Shown one piece after another: positions 7,571 to 15,808 of a stretch of 30,804 nt of DNA (positions are counted from its first letter, which is position 1; each line of letters begins with the position of its first letter). The position numbers were made by a program, and so were the translations under genes. The stretch is from a virus, in IMG/VR virus record IMGVR_UViG_3300024348_000165, positions 1 through 30,804 of that record. One strand, 5' to 3'. The notes under the pieces are model-generated. The model made no database searches. It had not been told where the DNA came from and saw only the letters and a program-made list of their open reading frames with translations.

Positions 7571-8116
7571 CTAGTTTATAGATTCACTCCAAATTGGGAT
7601 AAATCTTCCATCTTCAGTCTTCGTATACATAAGTATACCATCGCCCATTCTGCGTGTCAACTCTTGCTTGCTGGGCGTAATATCATTTGTTATTAAATTA
7701 TCTTTTCGTGGTCTGCCAATGTGGTGTGTAGCAAGTATATCACGTATCTCTCTTACTTGGGATTCTGAGTAATAGGATCGTACTTGCCATCCTCTGTCCC
7801 CGCCTTTTTGTGATCCCGTAGGAAATGGAATGACTCCTCGTTTCATTAGTGATGGCATATACTTTTTATGACGATTAACTAAATCAGCAGTCTGTCCAAC
7901 TGTGTATGCTCTCTCTCTTTTGTTTTTAAAATCACTAACTAAGCAACTTTCAATTTGATCTTTAGTAATATTATAAACAGACATAATTCCATTAGATTTA
8001 TTAAGATGATAAACTCTAACAAGGTCTCCATTTAAAAACCAGACCTTCTTATTTCCTTGTATTACAGGGGACTGATTGTAGCCTTCGCTCTCAATTGTTC
8101 CTTTTTTAGTAGCCAT
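7571..8116 (-). CDS. MerR-like helix-turn-helix DNA-binding protein
   Basis: Probable sequence-specific DNA-binding regulator, 181 residues. Residues 70-130 look like a winged-helix MerR-type domain: AYTVGQTADLVNRHKKYM is the helix-turn-helix, PSLMKRGVIPFP leads to the wing, and YYSESQVREIRDIL is the following helix. GRPRKD at 134-139 is an AT-hook-like motif just after it. The N-terminal 60 residues (about GNKKVWFLNGDLVRVYHL) may form a separate small domain. The start has GAGGGA 4 nt upstream and lies 55 nt inside the zinc-ribbon gene. Its position at the join of tail and replication modules suggests it regulates phage transcription, which is inference. Confidence 0.85.
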   Translation of the reverse strand: MATKKGTIESEGYNQSPVIQGNKKVWFLNGDLVRVYHLNKSNGIMSVYNITKDQIESCLVSDFKNKRERAYTVGQTADLVNRHKKYMPSLMKRGVIPFPTGSQKGGDRGWQVRSYYSESQVREIRDILATHHIGRPRKDNLITNDITPSKQELTRRMGDGILMYTKTEDGRFIPIWSESIN

Positions 8117-8253
8117 CTTCCCTCTTTAGAATTCTCTGGTGGATTTAAAAATCTTCTATTCCCACATGTCAAACAATATACTTCTAGGTGATTAATAGAA
8201 CTAAAAGTTCTATCTATAAACATTCTTGATTTGCATTTTGAGCATGTCAACAT
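8062..8253 (-). CDS. Small zinc-ribbon protein, 63 residues
   Basis: Two CxxC knuckles (CSKC at residues 4-7 and CLTC about 20 residues later) form a rubredoxin-like or zinc-ribbon fold that should bind one zinc ion, followed by a basic tail (RWLLKKEQLRAK). The start overlaps the previous stop as TAATG and the last 55 nt overlap the helix-turn-helix gene. Small zinc ribbons of this kind usually bind nucleic acid or protein, but nothing here fixes the partner. The tight overlap with a DNA-binding protein suggests coordinated synthesis. Confidence 0.8.
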   Translation of the reverse strand: MLTCSKCKSRMFIDRTFSSINHLEVYCLTCGNRRFLNPPENSKEGRWLLKKEQLRAKATISPL

Positions 8254-8693
8254 TAAATAGGTATTCCAACTATAAGTAAATTTACACCTATTGTGGCCTC
8301 ACCAGTGGTATTAAATTTTACTACGCCTTCAACTTTTGTTGTGGTGACTGGCTTTAGAATAACCGATACATTTTTCCCTGCTGGAGTATTTGTAACATTT
8401 ACTGGTGTGGCAGTTACTATTGGAGCAAATTTAAAATCTGAAAAAGGATAAGAAAATGAAACCTCGTCACCAGCATTCTGGCTTGAGTTATTTGTTACAT
8501 CTACATATCCACCAATAATCTTAGCATCTGATGTTTTAACGCTTTGCTTTCCTGCGCCTTGAGTGTCAACAGTTACATACTTGTATGTTGAACTAGTTAC
8601 TGATGTGGAAAGTGTATTGATAGCATTAACTATCTGTGAAATTGTGGACACATCTAGAGGCTGGCCTCTTTCTGGAACATTTAATATAGCCAT
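8253..8693 (-). CDS. Probable minor tail or receptor-binding protein, 146 residues
   Basis: Last gene of the structural module. The N-terminus (MAILNVPERGQPLDVSTISQ, followed by a Ser/Thr-rich helix-like stretch) resembles attachment segments of phage tail proteins. The remainder is beta-rich, and FKFAPIVTATPVN followed by a final strand VNLLIVGIPI recalls H-type-lectin-like tail domains, suggesting carbohydrate binding at the tail tip. That domain assignment is tentative. No Shine-Dalgarno precedes the ATG. Instead an extended -10 (TGGTATAAT) ends exactly six bases before it, the pattern of a leaderless mRNA, so the gene may be transcribed separately from the tail operon. Confidence 0.75.
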   Translation of the reverse strand: MAILNVPERGQPLDVSTISQIVNAINTLSTSVTSSTYKYVTVDTQGAGKQSVKTSDAKIIGGYVDVTNNSSQNAGDEVSFSYPFSDFKFAPIVTATPVNVTNTPAGKNVSVILKPVTTTKVEGVVKFNTTGEATIGVNLLIVGIPI

Positions 8694-8699
8694 ATTATA

Positions 8700-8708
8700 A
8701 TTATACCA
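8700..8708 (-). promoter_or_regulatory. Extended -10, leaderless promoter before the 146-residue tail protein
   Basis: TGGTATAAT then six bases (TATAAT) then ATG at 8693, with no Shine-Dalgarno. It could drive the last tail gene and the zinc-ribbon and helix-turn-helix genes overlapping downstream. Confidence 0.6.
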
Positions 8709-8724
8709 CTAAAACGCCAGTGGT
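8705..8724 (-). other. Small inverted repeat at the end of the 148-residue gene
   Basis: ACCACT and AGTGGT flank an 8-base loop. The 3' arm on the minus strand includes the TG of the extended -10. It could be a weak operator or a minor RNA hairpin; it is too short to call a terminator. Confidence 0.35.
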
Positions 8725-9155
8725 GTGCTCTCAAATAAAGTTGCTACAGCATATCTCTTTTTTGGAAATGTTGGGACTTGAACAGCAATTTGAAAAGTTG
8801 CAGCACCTTGTTTTTTTATAACGGTATAGGTGTTTGTTAGTACAGATCCGTAGTATTTCCAGTACCCTGTCGGATCAGTATCCCATCTAATATAAATATC
8901 AAATTGTGACTTTAAGTCTTCAGTTGGGGACCAGACTGTAGTCATGATATTCCCATCTGTATTTGCAACGTAATAAGGAATATCATCTACCTGTGTGACC
9001 GCAACAGAGTGTGTAGGTGACCAATGTGAAAATCTGTTTCTATCTTCTGATACTATCCTATATCTAATTTTATAAGATGAAGTCTCTCCATTAAATTCTG
9101 GTAGGTCTTTTTTTAAAATAGTAACTTTTTTTATTCCAGGATCTGGAGTTGGCAT
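8709..9155 (-). CDS. Probable minor tail protein with fibronectin III-like fold, 148 residues
   Basis: A beta-rich protein. YKIRYRIVSEDRNRFSHWSP at residues 28-47 matches a fibronectin type III-like pattern often seen in minor tail proteins of actinobacteriophages, and the rest (DIYIRWDTDPTGYWKYYG, TYTVIKKQGAATFQIAVQVP) continues the strand pattern. It probably forms part of the tail tip or fibre. The start overlaps the preceding stop as TAATG with a weak AGGA ahead. Its TAG stop lies in a small inverted repeat just before the next gene's promoter. Confidence 0.75.
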   Translation of the reverse strand: MPTPDPGIKKVTILKKDLPEFNGETSSYKIRYRIVSEDRNRFSHWSPTHSVAVTQVDDIPYYVANTDGNIMTTVWSPTEDLKSQFDIYIRWDTDPTGYWKYYGSVLTNTYTVIKKQGAATFQIAVQVPTFPKKRYAVATLFESTPLAF

Positions 9156-10294
9156 TATCCTACGTCCATTCCAAATCTAAATTCAATAAAACTTGTTTTA
9201 TTTGCAGACTTAACAATTGTTTTTGAATCATTGTTTTTAATTACTGTATATCCAGTCAAACCGTATAGTGGATTAGAGATATCTTTATTCTCTAAGCGTA
9301 AAGCATCTAGACCTATATAAAACTGAGATGATGTTGTTAGTCCATCAATAATAGATGAATAAATCTTTACAGTGTTTACAGAAGACCAACTAAAACCAGC
9401 ACTACTCTTATACATATCCTGTAATTGTTTTGTTATAACAATATATCTATTATTTTCAAAATCATAAGAGTCTAAAATAACCTCAAACCTTGCCCACTCT
9501 CCTTCTCCAAATACGCTTGAAGAAGAAAACTCTACAAGAATCCTAACCTTGTCTGGGAAAATTGTTGGATCGGGATCTTTATTGATAACAGAAAAAGCCA
9601 ACTTTAATTCATCTGTTGGAGCATTCTGTGTAAAATTTAATGACTCAGAGCCAAGAAGTATCGGTGAGCCACTTTGTACATCTAAGTGCTCGCCATCAAG
9701 AACTAGTTCTGATGAATTTCCACGCATCATTATTATTCTATTTAAAAATCTACATCTTTCATATCTTGCAACTCTGTCTACGTCTGTAAATATTCTGTTA
9801 TCTGAATTAGTTTTAAATATAGGGTGTGTAACAGTTATGTGGTTATTTCCTTGATCATCTACTCCATCATTTCCAGCATCAAGAGGGCCAGCAACAATAG
9901 GTATTTCTCCAAGACCTGGACTAATAACCCAATTTTTTGTATCATCAAAAGCAAAAACTGTCTTGCTATCATTTGACTTTGCAGATGGGTTAGATCCTGC
10001 GGACCAAAGACCAATCTCAGTTATTTCGTATCTTTCTTCTGTTGGAAGTTCTGCTGTAAACACAACCTTTGTCTGATTGTTTTCTGTTACATAACCTCTA
10101 GATGTTATTGGTACACGAAACATTTCAAAGTCTAAAGATTGTTTTGTAGAAAATTCTGCCTTGTCCTCTGAAGAAAAATCATAGGTTAACTCTTTAGGCT
10201 GTGGACCACAGCCAATTGCTATGTATGAGGCGTACGCTGGGGCTTGCCCAATTAAATACTTGCCTATTATGCTTTTGCCACTATTAGTTATCAT
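9155..10294 (-). CDS. Minor tail / tail fibre protein, 379 residues
   Basis: Structural tail protein. The N-terminal 115 residues hold a familiar tail-fibre attachment pattern: YASYIAIGCGP (22-32), then VPITSRGYV, KVVFTAELPTEE and YEITEIGLWSAGSNP. The C-terminal part is beta-rich and may form a jelly-roll carbohydrate-binding-like domain (LKLAFSVINKDPD, ARFEVILDSYDF, VKIYSSIIDG, FYIGLDALRLEN). It probably sits on the hub and contacts the host surface. GAGGTG precedes the ATG and the start overlaps the previous stop (TAATG). Receptor specificity cannot be read from the sequence. Confidence 0.8.
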   Translation of the reverse strand: MITNSGKSIIGKYLIGQAPAYASYIAIGCGPQPKELTYDFSSEDKAEFSTKQSLDFEMFRVPITSRGYVTENNQTKVVFTAELPTEERYEITEIGLWSAGSNPSAKSNDSKTVFAFDDTKNWVISPGLGEIPIVAGPLDAGNDGVDDQGNNHITVTHPIFKTNSDNRIFTDVDRVARYERCRFLNRIIMMRGNSSELVLDGEHLDVQSGSPILLGSESLNFTQNAPTDELKLAFSVINKDPDPTIFPDKVRILVEFSSSSVFGEGEWARFEVILDSYDFENNRYIVITKQLQDMYKSSAGFSWSSVNTVKIYSSIIDGLTTSSQFYIGLDALRLENKDISNPLYGLTGYTVIKNNDSKTIVKSANKTSFIEFRFGMDVG

Positions 10295-10785
10295 TATTCA
10301 TTCACCTCATATATTGTACCATTAAATACCGTGCCAGTTGTCAGGATCTCTACATCTACTTGCTCGTTTTTGTCCATGTTTATTAAGTTTATTATCAAGT
10401 TTCCAGTGCTCTCTTCAATATATACGATCTCTCCATTTGGGCCTGTTCCTACATTAGGAACTCTATTAGAAAACTTAATTGGAAAGTTTTTAAATATTGT
10501 GTCCGATGTATCCTGAAGACCAAGGATATTTTTTGGGTTATACTGAAAGAATATACTGCTTATATTTTTTATTGGCTGATATAGAATATTCTGTCCATTG
10601 ATTAAATCATTTCTAGATATGTTGATTAACTCTGTTCCACCTATATCTTCAAAGATTAGGTCTGTCATTATTTCAATTGGTATTAACTCATCATTAAAAA
10701 CTTTTAAATCTGGGGTTGCAATTTTTACTGGATCTGCTGCTTTCGTAGTTTGAGAGTTTGGGACATTTGGGGTTGCGTCAGTCAT
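10294..10785 (-). CDS. Probable minor tail protein, 163 residues
   Basis: A small protein between the large hub-like protein and the fibre-like protein, linked to both by TAATG overlaps and preceded by GAGGTGGCATAATG. The N-terminal 40 residues are polar and Pro/Thr-rich, and the rest alternates hydrophobic and polar as in beta-sheet proteins (LIFEDIGGTELINISRNDL, FFQYNPKNILG, VDVEILTTGTVFNGTIY). I do not recognise a family. Its place in an unbroken run of tail genes argues for a tail-tip structural role. Confidence 0.75.
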   Translation of the reverse strand: MTDATPNVPNSQTTKAADPVKIATPDLKVFNDELIPIEIMTDLIFEDIGGTELINISRNDLINGQNILYQPIKNISSIFFQYNPKNILGLQDTSDTIFKNFPIKFSNRVPNVGTGPNGEIVYIEESTGNLIINLINMDKNEQVDVEILTTGTVFNGTIYEVNE

Positions 10786-13700
10786 TATGCCACCTCACTT
10801 AAAAATACAACCATGCTTGGACCCATAGAGTCTTTAGAGTAACTTATATTGTAAACAACAAATCTTTTATCTACTGATCCAACTTTGTCTATTCCATTTT
10901 CAATATAGTCTACTTTTACTATATCTCCTAGTTGTACTGTAGGCATAGAAAATACTTTAATACCCAATGATTTTCTGGGCTTCATAATTTTACCAATCAT
11001 CCACTCCATTAATTCATTTGCTGCATCTTGTGTCTGTACATACGGAGTCTCTAGATTAAACTCTTTAGTTCCATACGTCATTCGACTAAGTTTTATATCT
11101 TGGTATTCTTTTGCAACTTTGTTCGGATATGAAACCAAAAGACCATTTTTAAAATCTGGATTAGATGGATCGCTATTTTTTGAGAAGTAGTCATCAACAG
11201 TCAAAGAGTTTTGATTTTCTTGAGTAAAAGTTATTCCCTGAATTCTTAAATAGTTTCCCGATGATGCATCTAGGCTTAGGGCTTGGTCTGTTGCATTAAA
11301 GACCATAAACTCTGCTCCATAGGCTCCTGCTCTAAATCCTGAAACACTATACCCCTTTATTCTATTAAATGTTGGAGAAAGTTTTGCAAATATTGCTGGA
11401 TATGCTTTGTCATATTTAACATTAAAAGTTGATGCCTCTCTCATGATTGTTCCAAACTCATCAAAGTAAACATTGTACTGTGGTGGCGAAGACTGGTCTA
11501 CACCGCTTAGCATAGTTCCTTGGATTATTCCAGACAATGCGTATTTTCTAAATGATTCATTTGTATCTATTTCGTCTGGATCAAAGATAGAGTTAAATGG
11601 GGTATTTAATTCTGCTGATGTGTTTTTACCAGATGTAGTTTTACTATAGTTATTTGTTATAGCATATATATTTTCAAACATGATTCTTGATGAGCCACGA
11701 GTAAACAAAGCCATATTGTTGTATGTCGGTAGTGGACTTGTATCTTCAACAGTTGTAATTAATTTACCATTTATATACAGGAAAAACCTCTTACCATTTG
11801 GTATGTTTTCATACTCTACTGCAAGATCATAAACTGTAACAACCTGATCTGTAGTCATTCTGCTTTGACCAGTAAAATTTCCATTGTCTACAACAATTTG
11901 TCCTAAGCCTTCCCATAATTTTACAGGTATTGCCTCAGTGGTTCCAGACTTTTGCATTACTTTGTAAAAAATTAAATTGTTAACATTTGTATTTTCCGTA
12001 GTTGTGCTTACGTCTGTTGTGCCCAATGCAACAATTTCAAAGTAATATCCATTGTTATTGGATGGATTTAGCATTACCCCTATGCCACCAGAACCACCAG
12101 AAATACTGATATTTTTATCTGGCGTATCCCCTGGTATTGTGTAGTATGTTGTTGAGCCAACTGCTGTTTGCACTGTACCACTAGAGTTTTGCAGTCTACC
12201 AACGATTCTCATTCTTGCTCCAAAATGCTTAAACTTATCTGTAAGTGGCTTATAAACATATGAAATAAAATCAACTGGTGTCTCAGTTGTTGTAAAAGAT
12301 GGGCCACTCATCACAAGTGCTGAAGACTGTATTGATCCAGTTTCGGTAGATCGTTTTGACTTTATATCTGACTCACTAATATATTGAGAAGATAAGAAAT
12401 TTCTAATAATTCCATTCCTTGTTGTTTTTTTAGCAAGGGTATTATCTATTCCTGCTGGCCCAACCACAAGACTTAAATCTTTTGTCGCTTGACCTGGGTA
12501 CTCAAGTTGTGGTGTGTTAAACAAATACTTTGATTGCATAGTACATCCACGAACATTATTGTCGTCATACCAGTAAGGGTTTAGTCCTGCACTATGGCTT
12601 ACAATGGTTGTACCAAACTGCCCTCTTCCGTGCTTTGCAACTTTACCGTTCTTAAGTTTTATAACACCCAAAACTTCTTCATAGTTTGGCTCTGCATAAA
12701 TTCTAACTCTTCCAGTTGGATAAATTTTACCGTTAAAAGAAATCTCAGAAAAATACTTTTGATATTCCTGAACATTATTGATCCAAACATTTCCAACTCC
12801 AGAGATGTTGTATTCTACTGCGTCAAACCTAATAATTTCTCCACTTGAATAAAAGTAACCACTATATCTTGTTATCCAGTACACTCCTTCTCCAAGATCT
12901 AGTATGTTATTTTTAATTTGATTATTTGCAACGTAAGGAATAACATCTGATAAATCGGAGTTTAAAGGTATTGCAGATAACATATAACTTGATCCGTTTC
13001 CAACTTCATTATTTATAGACTTTGTATTTTCTGTTCCCCCTACTTCCCAAAGCAACACTGGCTTATATATCCAGGTCTTATCGTTATCAATCATTGATGC
13101 TTGTTTAATTGAGCCGTAAGATCTTTGTATGTATCTTGAGGTATAGTTTATCTTTCCACCATTATATACGTTATTATCTTGAGAAGAGATTTCAATTATG
13201 TTTGCCAGTTTAGTTGCTGTTAGACTATTGCCGTCATTGTCAATTGTTTTATTTTTGTAGACTGATGTGCTTTCTAAATCTACTGATCCCCTTAGGGTTA
13301 TGTCAGTGCTTCTATCAGACTCTGATGGTAACATATACTTTTTACTCATCATAACAAAATTATTGTACTCATCTAAGAACATTGCTGTTTGTGTTGAAAC
13401 AGCAATATCTTGTAGAATCTCAGCAACAGATTTATCTGGAGGAATAAAAAAGAAAGGAATTTCTAATTCAGTTTCTTCAGGAACTCTTTTGAACATATAG
13501 TTTGAAAAACCAATAGAATCAAGAAGTATGGATACTGCAGTGCTTGTTGACACATTTGTTAAAAGCATTTGTGGGGCAGTAAGTGAGTCAAAATAAAAAT
13601 ATAGGTCTTTTAAATCTAAGTCTACACTTTTATCTTTATTGTTTAACTTAGGGAAACCACTACTATACATTGTTTTTATTGGAACATAGTAATCATAACC

Positions 13701-15128
13701 ATTTACATCTACAATTATTTCATAAAGTTTTACTTGCATATGTCTAGTTACATAGTCTTTTATTATACTTAAACTATTGTTGTAATTAAAAGCATCGTCA
13801 TAATCAAACAATGATAAAGATCCAGTAGAGGTGAGTAACTGACTAACTGGCAAACCACTTACACCTAAATCTGATGCAGCCTTTTGCACATCAAAAGCAA
13901 CTGTTTTATCAGTTAGGTTTGCTGAAAGTCTTGGAGATATTTCAATTAAATCAAATATGGCGCTGTCTTTTTGCATAGTTTCTACAACTACTCGTATGCC
14001 AGAGAAATACTCAAACTCTCTATACTTAATAGAGCCATCTACAGGACTTATAAAACTAGGTGGTGCCGTAAGGTCTGTAGCAAAGTTTGTCAACCTATCA
14101 ACAGTTTCTTCTTGTAGGTACCATCCATAATCTGGAGTAAAGGTTTCATACCCCGAAGATTCGTCAGTCCATATATAAAACTGTCCAACGCTTGTTGCAT
14201 CTGGAGCAATTAAATAAGCATATCCATTTTTAGATTTTTTTGGCAGTGGACTTGTTGATGGATATGTCTCAGCATAAACAAATATATCTTTGTATTTTTC
14301 TGGAACTTTTAATCCGTATGCAAGTTCAACGTATCCGTCAGATTTTACAATTTCGCTATTATCTTTTCTTCTTGAAGATTCATTAAAAGAAATGATATCT
14401 GACCAACTATTATTTTTTAAATACTGAATCTTCCATCTTACTGGAGTCGTTCCATTCTTAACTCCATAGTATGGATCACTAGATAGTCCTAAATTTATAT
14501 CCCCAATATTTGTTTGCATTTTTACAACTACTCTGTTTGCTGGCATTGAATTTTTATATACTACAAATGGGGCAACATCGTCAATAGCATACTGTCCGTT
14601 AGATGGCTTTGATATTCCTCTTTCTCCATCTTCGTATCTGTATGAAGACCAATATTTAAATAAATCATTTTTGTCAGACATATAATATCTTGGTCTTCGT
14701 GCCATATTAATATTTGCATTATGAAGCCAAGAAATATCTTTTGTGTCCGTATACCTTGCTTTGTTAATTCCTGATCTTGGTCTAAAAGGCTTAAAGCACT
14801 CTTCTAAAGAATATAGCATTTCGTTTTTAGAATTTTTGCTTTTTAGTGTTACTGGCAAACCATCATCATTAAATGTTCCATCAACAGTTATATCAGAATC
14901 TGTTGCTCCGTAGTAAAACTTTACAGAAGAACTTTCTGTTTCGTTTGGATCAAAAGAGTTTGGTAGTGCAAAGTATGGAGAACTTGGTGTAGATTTTCTA
15001 TATCTGTAATTTCCAATATGTAATATATTTGTTGGAATGTTCATGTTCCATTCAGCAATTACAGCAGACTGACTTCTTATTGTTGGGGAAGTCTCTAAAT
15101 GATTTTGTAACTCTTCATTGATAAACAT
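10785..15128 (-). CDS. Large tail hub / minor tail protein with lectin-like domain, 1447 residues
   Basis: Probably the central tail-tip protein (tail-associated hub, Tal-like). Three features support this. It is the second gene after the tape measure. Residues of about 350-620 contain hub-like segments (LYEIIVDVNGYDYYVPIKTM, then the helix-rich SVAEILQDIAVSTQTAMFLD). The C-terminus (QDAANELMEWMIGKIMKPRK ... PTVQLGDIVKVDY ... RFVVYNISYSKDSMG) matches the closing domain of phage tail hubs. Between about 960 and 1160 lies a beta-rich concanavalin/LamG-like domain (FGARMRIVGRL, GYYFEIVALG, KRFFLYINGKLI, MALFTRG, IMFENIYAI), a likely glycan-binding insert. No peptidase or lysozyme motif was seen. 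The start overlaps the previous stop (TAATG) with AGAGG ahead. Confidence 0.85.
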   Translation of the reverse strand: MFINEELQNHLETSPTIRSQSAVIAEWNMNIPTNILHIGNYRYRKSTPSSPYFALPNSFDPNETESSSVKFYYGATDSDITVDGTFNDDGLPVTLKSKNSKNEMLYSLEECFKPFRPRSGINKARYTDTKDISWLHNANINMARRPRYYMSDKNDLFKYWSSYRYEDGERGISKPSNGQYAIDDVAPFVVYKNSMPANRVVVKMQTNIGDINLGLSSDPYYGVKNGTTPVRWKIQYLKNNSWSDIISFNESSRRKDNSEIVKSDGYVELAYGLKVPEKYKDIFVYAETYPSTSPLPKKSKNGYAYLIAPDATSVGQFYIWTDESSGYETFTPDYGWYLQEETVDRLTNFATDLTAPPSFISPVDGSIKYREFEYFSGIRVVVETMQKDSAIFDLIEISPRLSANLTDKTVAFDVQKAASDLGVSGLPVSQLLTSTGSLSLFDYDDAFNYNNSLSIIKDYVTRHMQVKLYEIIVDVNGYDYYVPIKTMYSSGFPKLNNKDKSVDLDLKDLYFYFDSLTAPQMLLTNVSTSTAVSILLDSIGFSNYMFKRVPEETELEIPFFFIPPDKSVAEILQDIAVSTQTAMFLDEYNNFVMMSKKYMLPSESDRSTDITLRGSVDLESTSVYKNKTIDNDGNSLTATKLANIIEISSQDNNVYNGGKINYTSRYIQRSYGSIKQASMIDNDKTWIYKPVLLWEVGGTENTKSINNEVGNGSSYMLSAIPLNSDLSDVIPYVANNQIKNNILDLGEGVYWITRYSGYFYSSGEIIRFDAVEYNISGVGNVWINNVQEYQKYFSEISFNGKIYPTGRVRIYAEPNYEEVLGVIKLKNGKVAKHGRGQFGTTIVSHSAGLNPYWYDDNNVRGCTMQSKYLFNTPQLEYPGQATKDLSLVVGPAGIDNTLAKKTTRNGIIRNFLSSQYISESDIKSKRSTETGSIQSSALVMSGPSFTTTETPVDFISYVYKPLTDKFKHFGARMRIVGRLQNSSGTVQTAVGSTTYYTIPGDTPDKNISISGGSGGIGVMLNPSNNNGYYFEIVALGTTDVSTTTENTNVNNLIFYKVMQKSGTTEAIPVKLWEGLGQIVVDNGNFTGQSRMTTDQVVTVYDLAVEYENIPNGKRFFLYINGKLITTVEDTSPLPTYNNMALFTRGSSRIMFENIYAITNNYSKTTSGKNTSAELNTPFNSIFDPDEIDTNESFRKYALSGIIQGTMLSGVDQSSPPQYNVYFDEFGTIMREASTFNVKYDKAYPAIFAKLSPTFNRIKGYSVSGFRAGAYGAEFMVFNATDQALSLDASSGNYLRIQGITFTQENQNSLTVDDYFSKNSDPSNPDFKNGLLVSYPNKVAKEYQDIKLSRMTYGTKEFNLETPYVQTQDAANELMEWMIGKIMKPRKSLGIKVFSMPTVQLGDIVKVDYIENGIDKVGSVDKRFVVYNISYSKDSMGPSMVVFLSEVA

Positions 15129-15808
15129 TAGACCTCTTCCAGAGTTAAACTAACTTTCCAAAGATCTATAGTGGCTCCACGCTTTACTATGCTGTAATCA
15201 AAATTTGAGAAAAAAACTTCTATAAGTTCGTTATATTGTTGCTTATGAAGATAAGCATTATCGTTTTTACCAAAATTGCTGTACTTGTCATAAGCAAGAA
15301 AAACCCAAAAAGATCCTTTATGGTTTTTATACCAATCAAGAAGTTCTACTCCTCCTGCTCCACCATCAGTTGTATAGTTTGCTTGAGCCATGTTTGGAAG
15401 TCCAGCAGTATTTGAATAGTCAGATACTCCACTTGAACTAAAATCTGGATTTAAAGCAAATGCTCTTGATGGAAGATTGTCCCAACTCATAGAAATATTT
15501 ATCTTGTCTGCAATGTGATATGACCTCATGCGCCCATTGATCATTCTTTCACGTTTTTCAATTCTATCGTGGCTAATATCAATTGGAGACCTGTTGTCGT
15601 CTGAGAGTATTAAAAATGTATTTAGCATATCCTGATTTGTTTCTGAGCCAGGGTTTGCACCAATCTCATAGCCAATAGGAACGTAAACCTTTTTATCTGG
15701 ATCTTCTGCTGTTGGGGAAGTAACCAATGTGCCTGGGTTATCAGAAAATAGCAGAGCCTGTGGTCTGTTATATTTCTTTCTTCCAGCCATATAGTTTAGT
15801 GTTGCCAT
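15128..15808 (-). CDS. Distal tail-type minor tail protein, 226 residues
   Basis: The first gene after the tape measure, where siphoviruses usually encode the distal tail (Dit-like) protein that joins tube to hub. It is Asn/Asp/Tyr-rich and beta-leaning, with a conserved-looking segment INGRMRSYHIADKINISMSW around residues 90-109 and the C-terminal EVFFSNFDYSIVKRGATIDLWKVSLTLEEV, which resembles the end of a tail-tube-type beta fold. It begins MATLNYMAGRKKYNRPQAL. AAGGGGA precedes the ATG and the start overlaps the tape measure stop as TAATG. The structural role is well supported by position; the Dit equivalence is inference. Confidence 0.8.
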   Translation of the reverse strand: MATLNYMAGRKKYNRPQALLFSDNPGTLVTSPTAEDPDKKVYVPIGYEIGANPGSETNQDMLNTFLILSDDNRSPIDISHDRIEKRERMINGRMRSYHIADKINISMSWDNLPSRAFALNPDFSSSGVSDYSNTAGLPNMAQANYTTDGGAGGVELLDWYKNHKGSFWVFLAYDKYSNFGKNDNAYLHKQQYNELIEVFFSNFDYSIVKRGATIDLWKVSLTLEEV

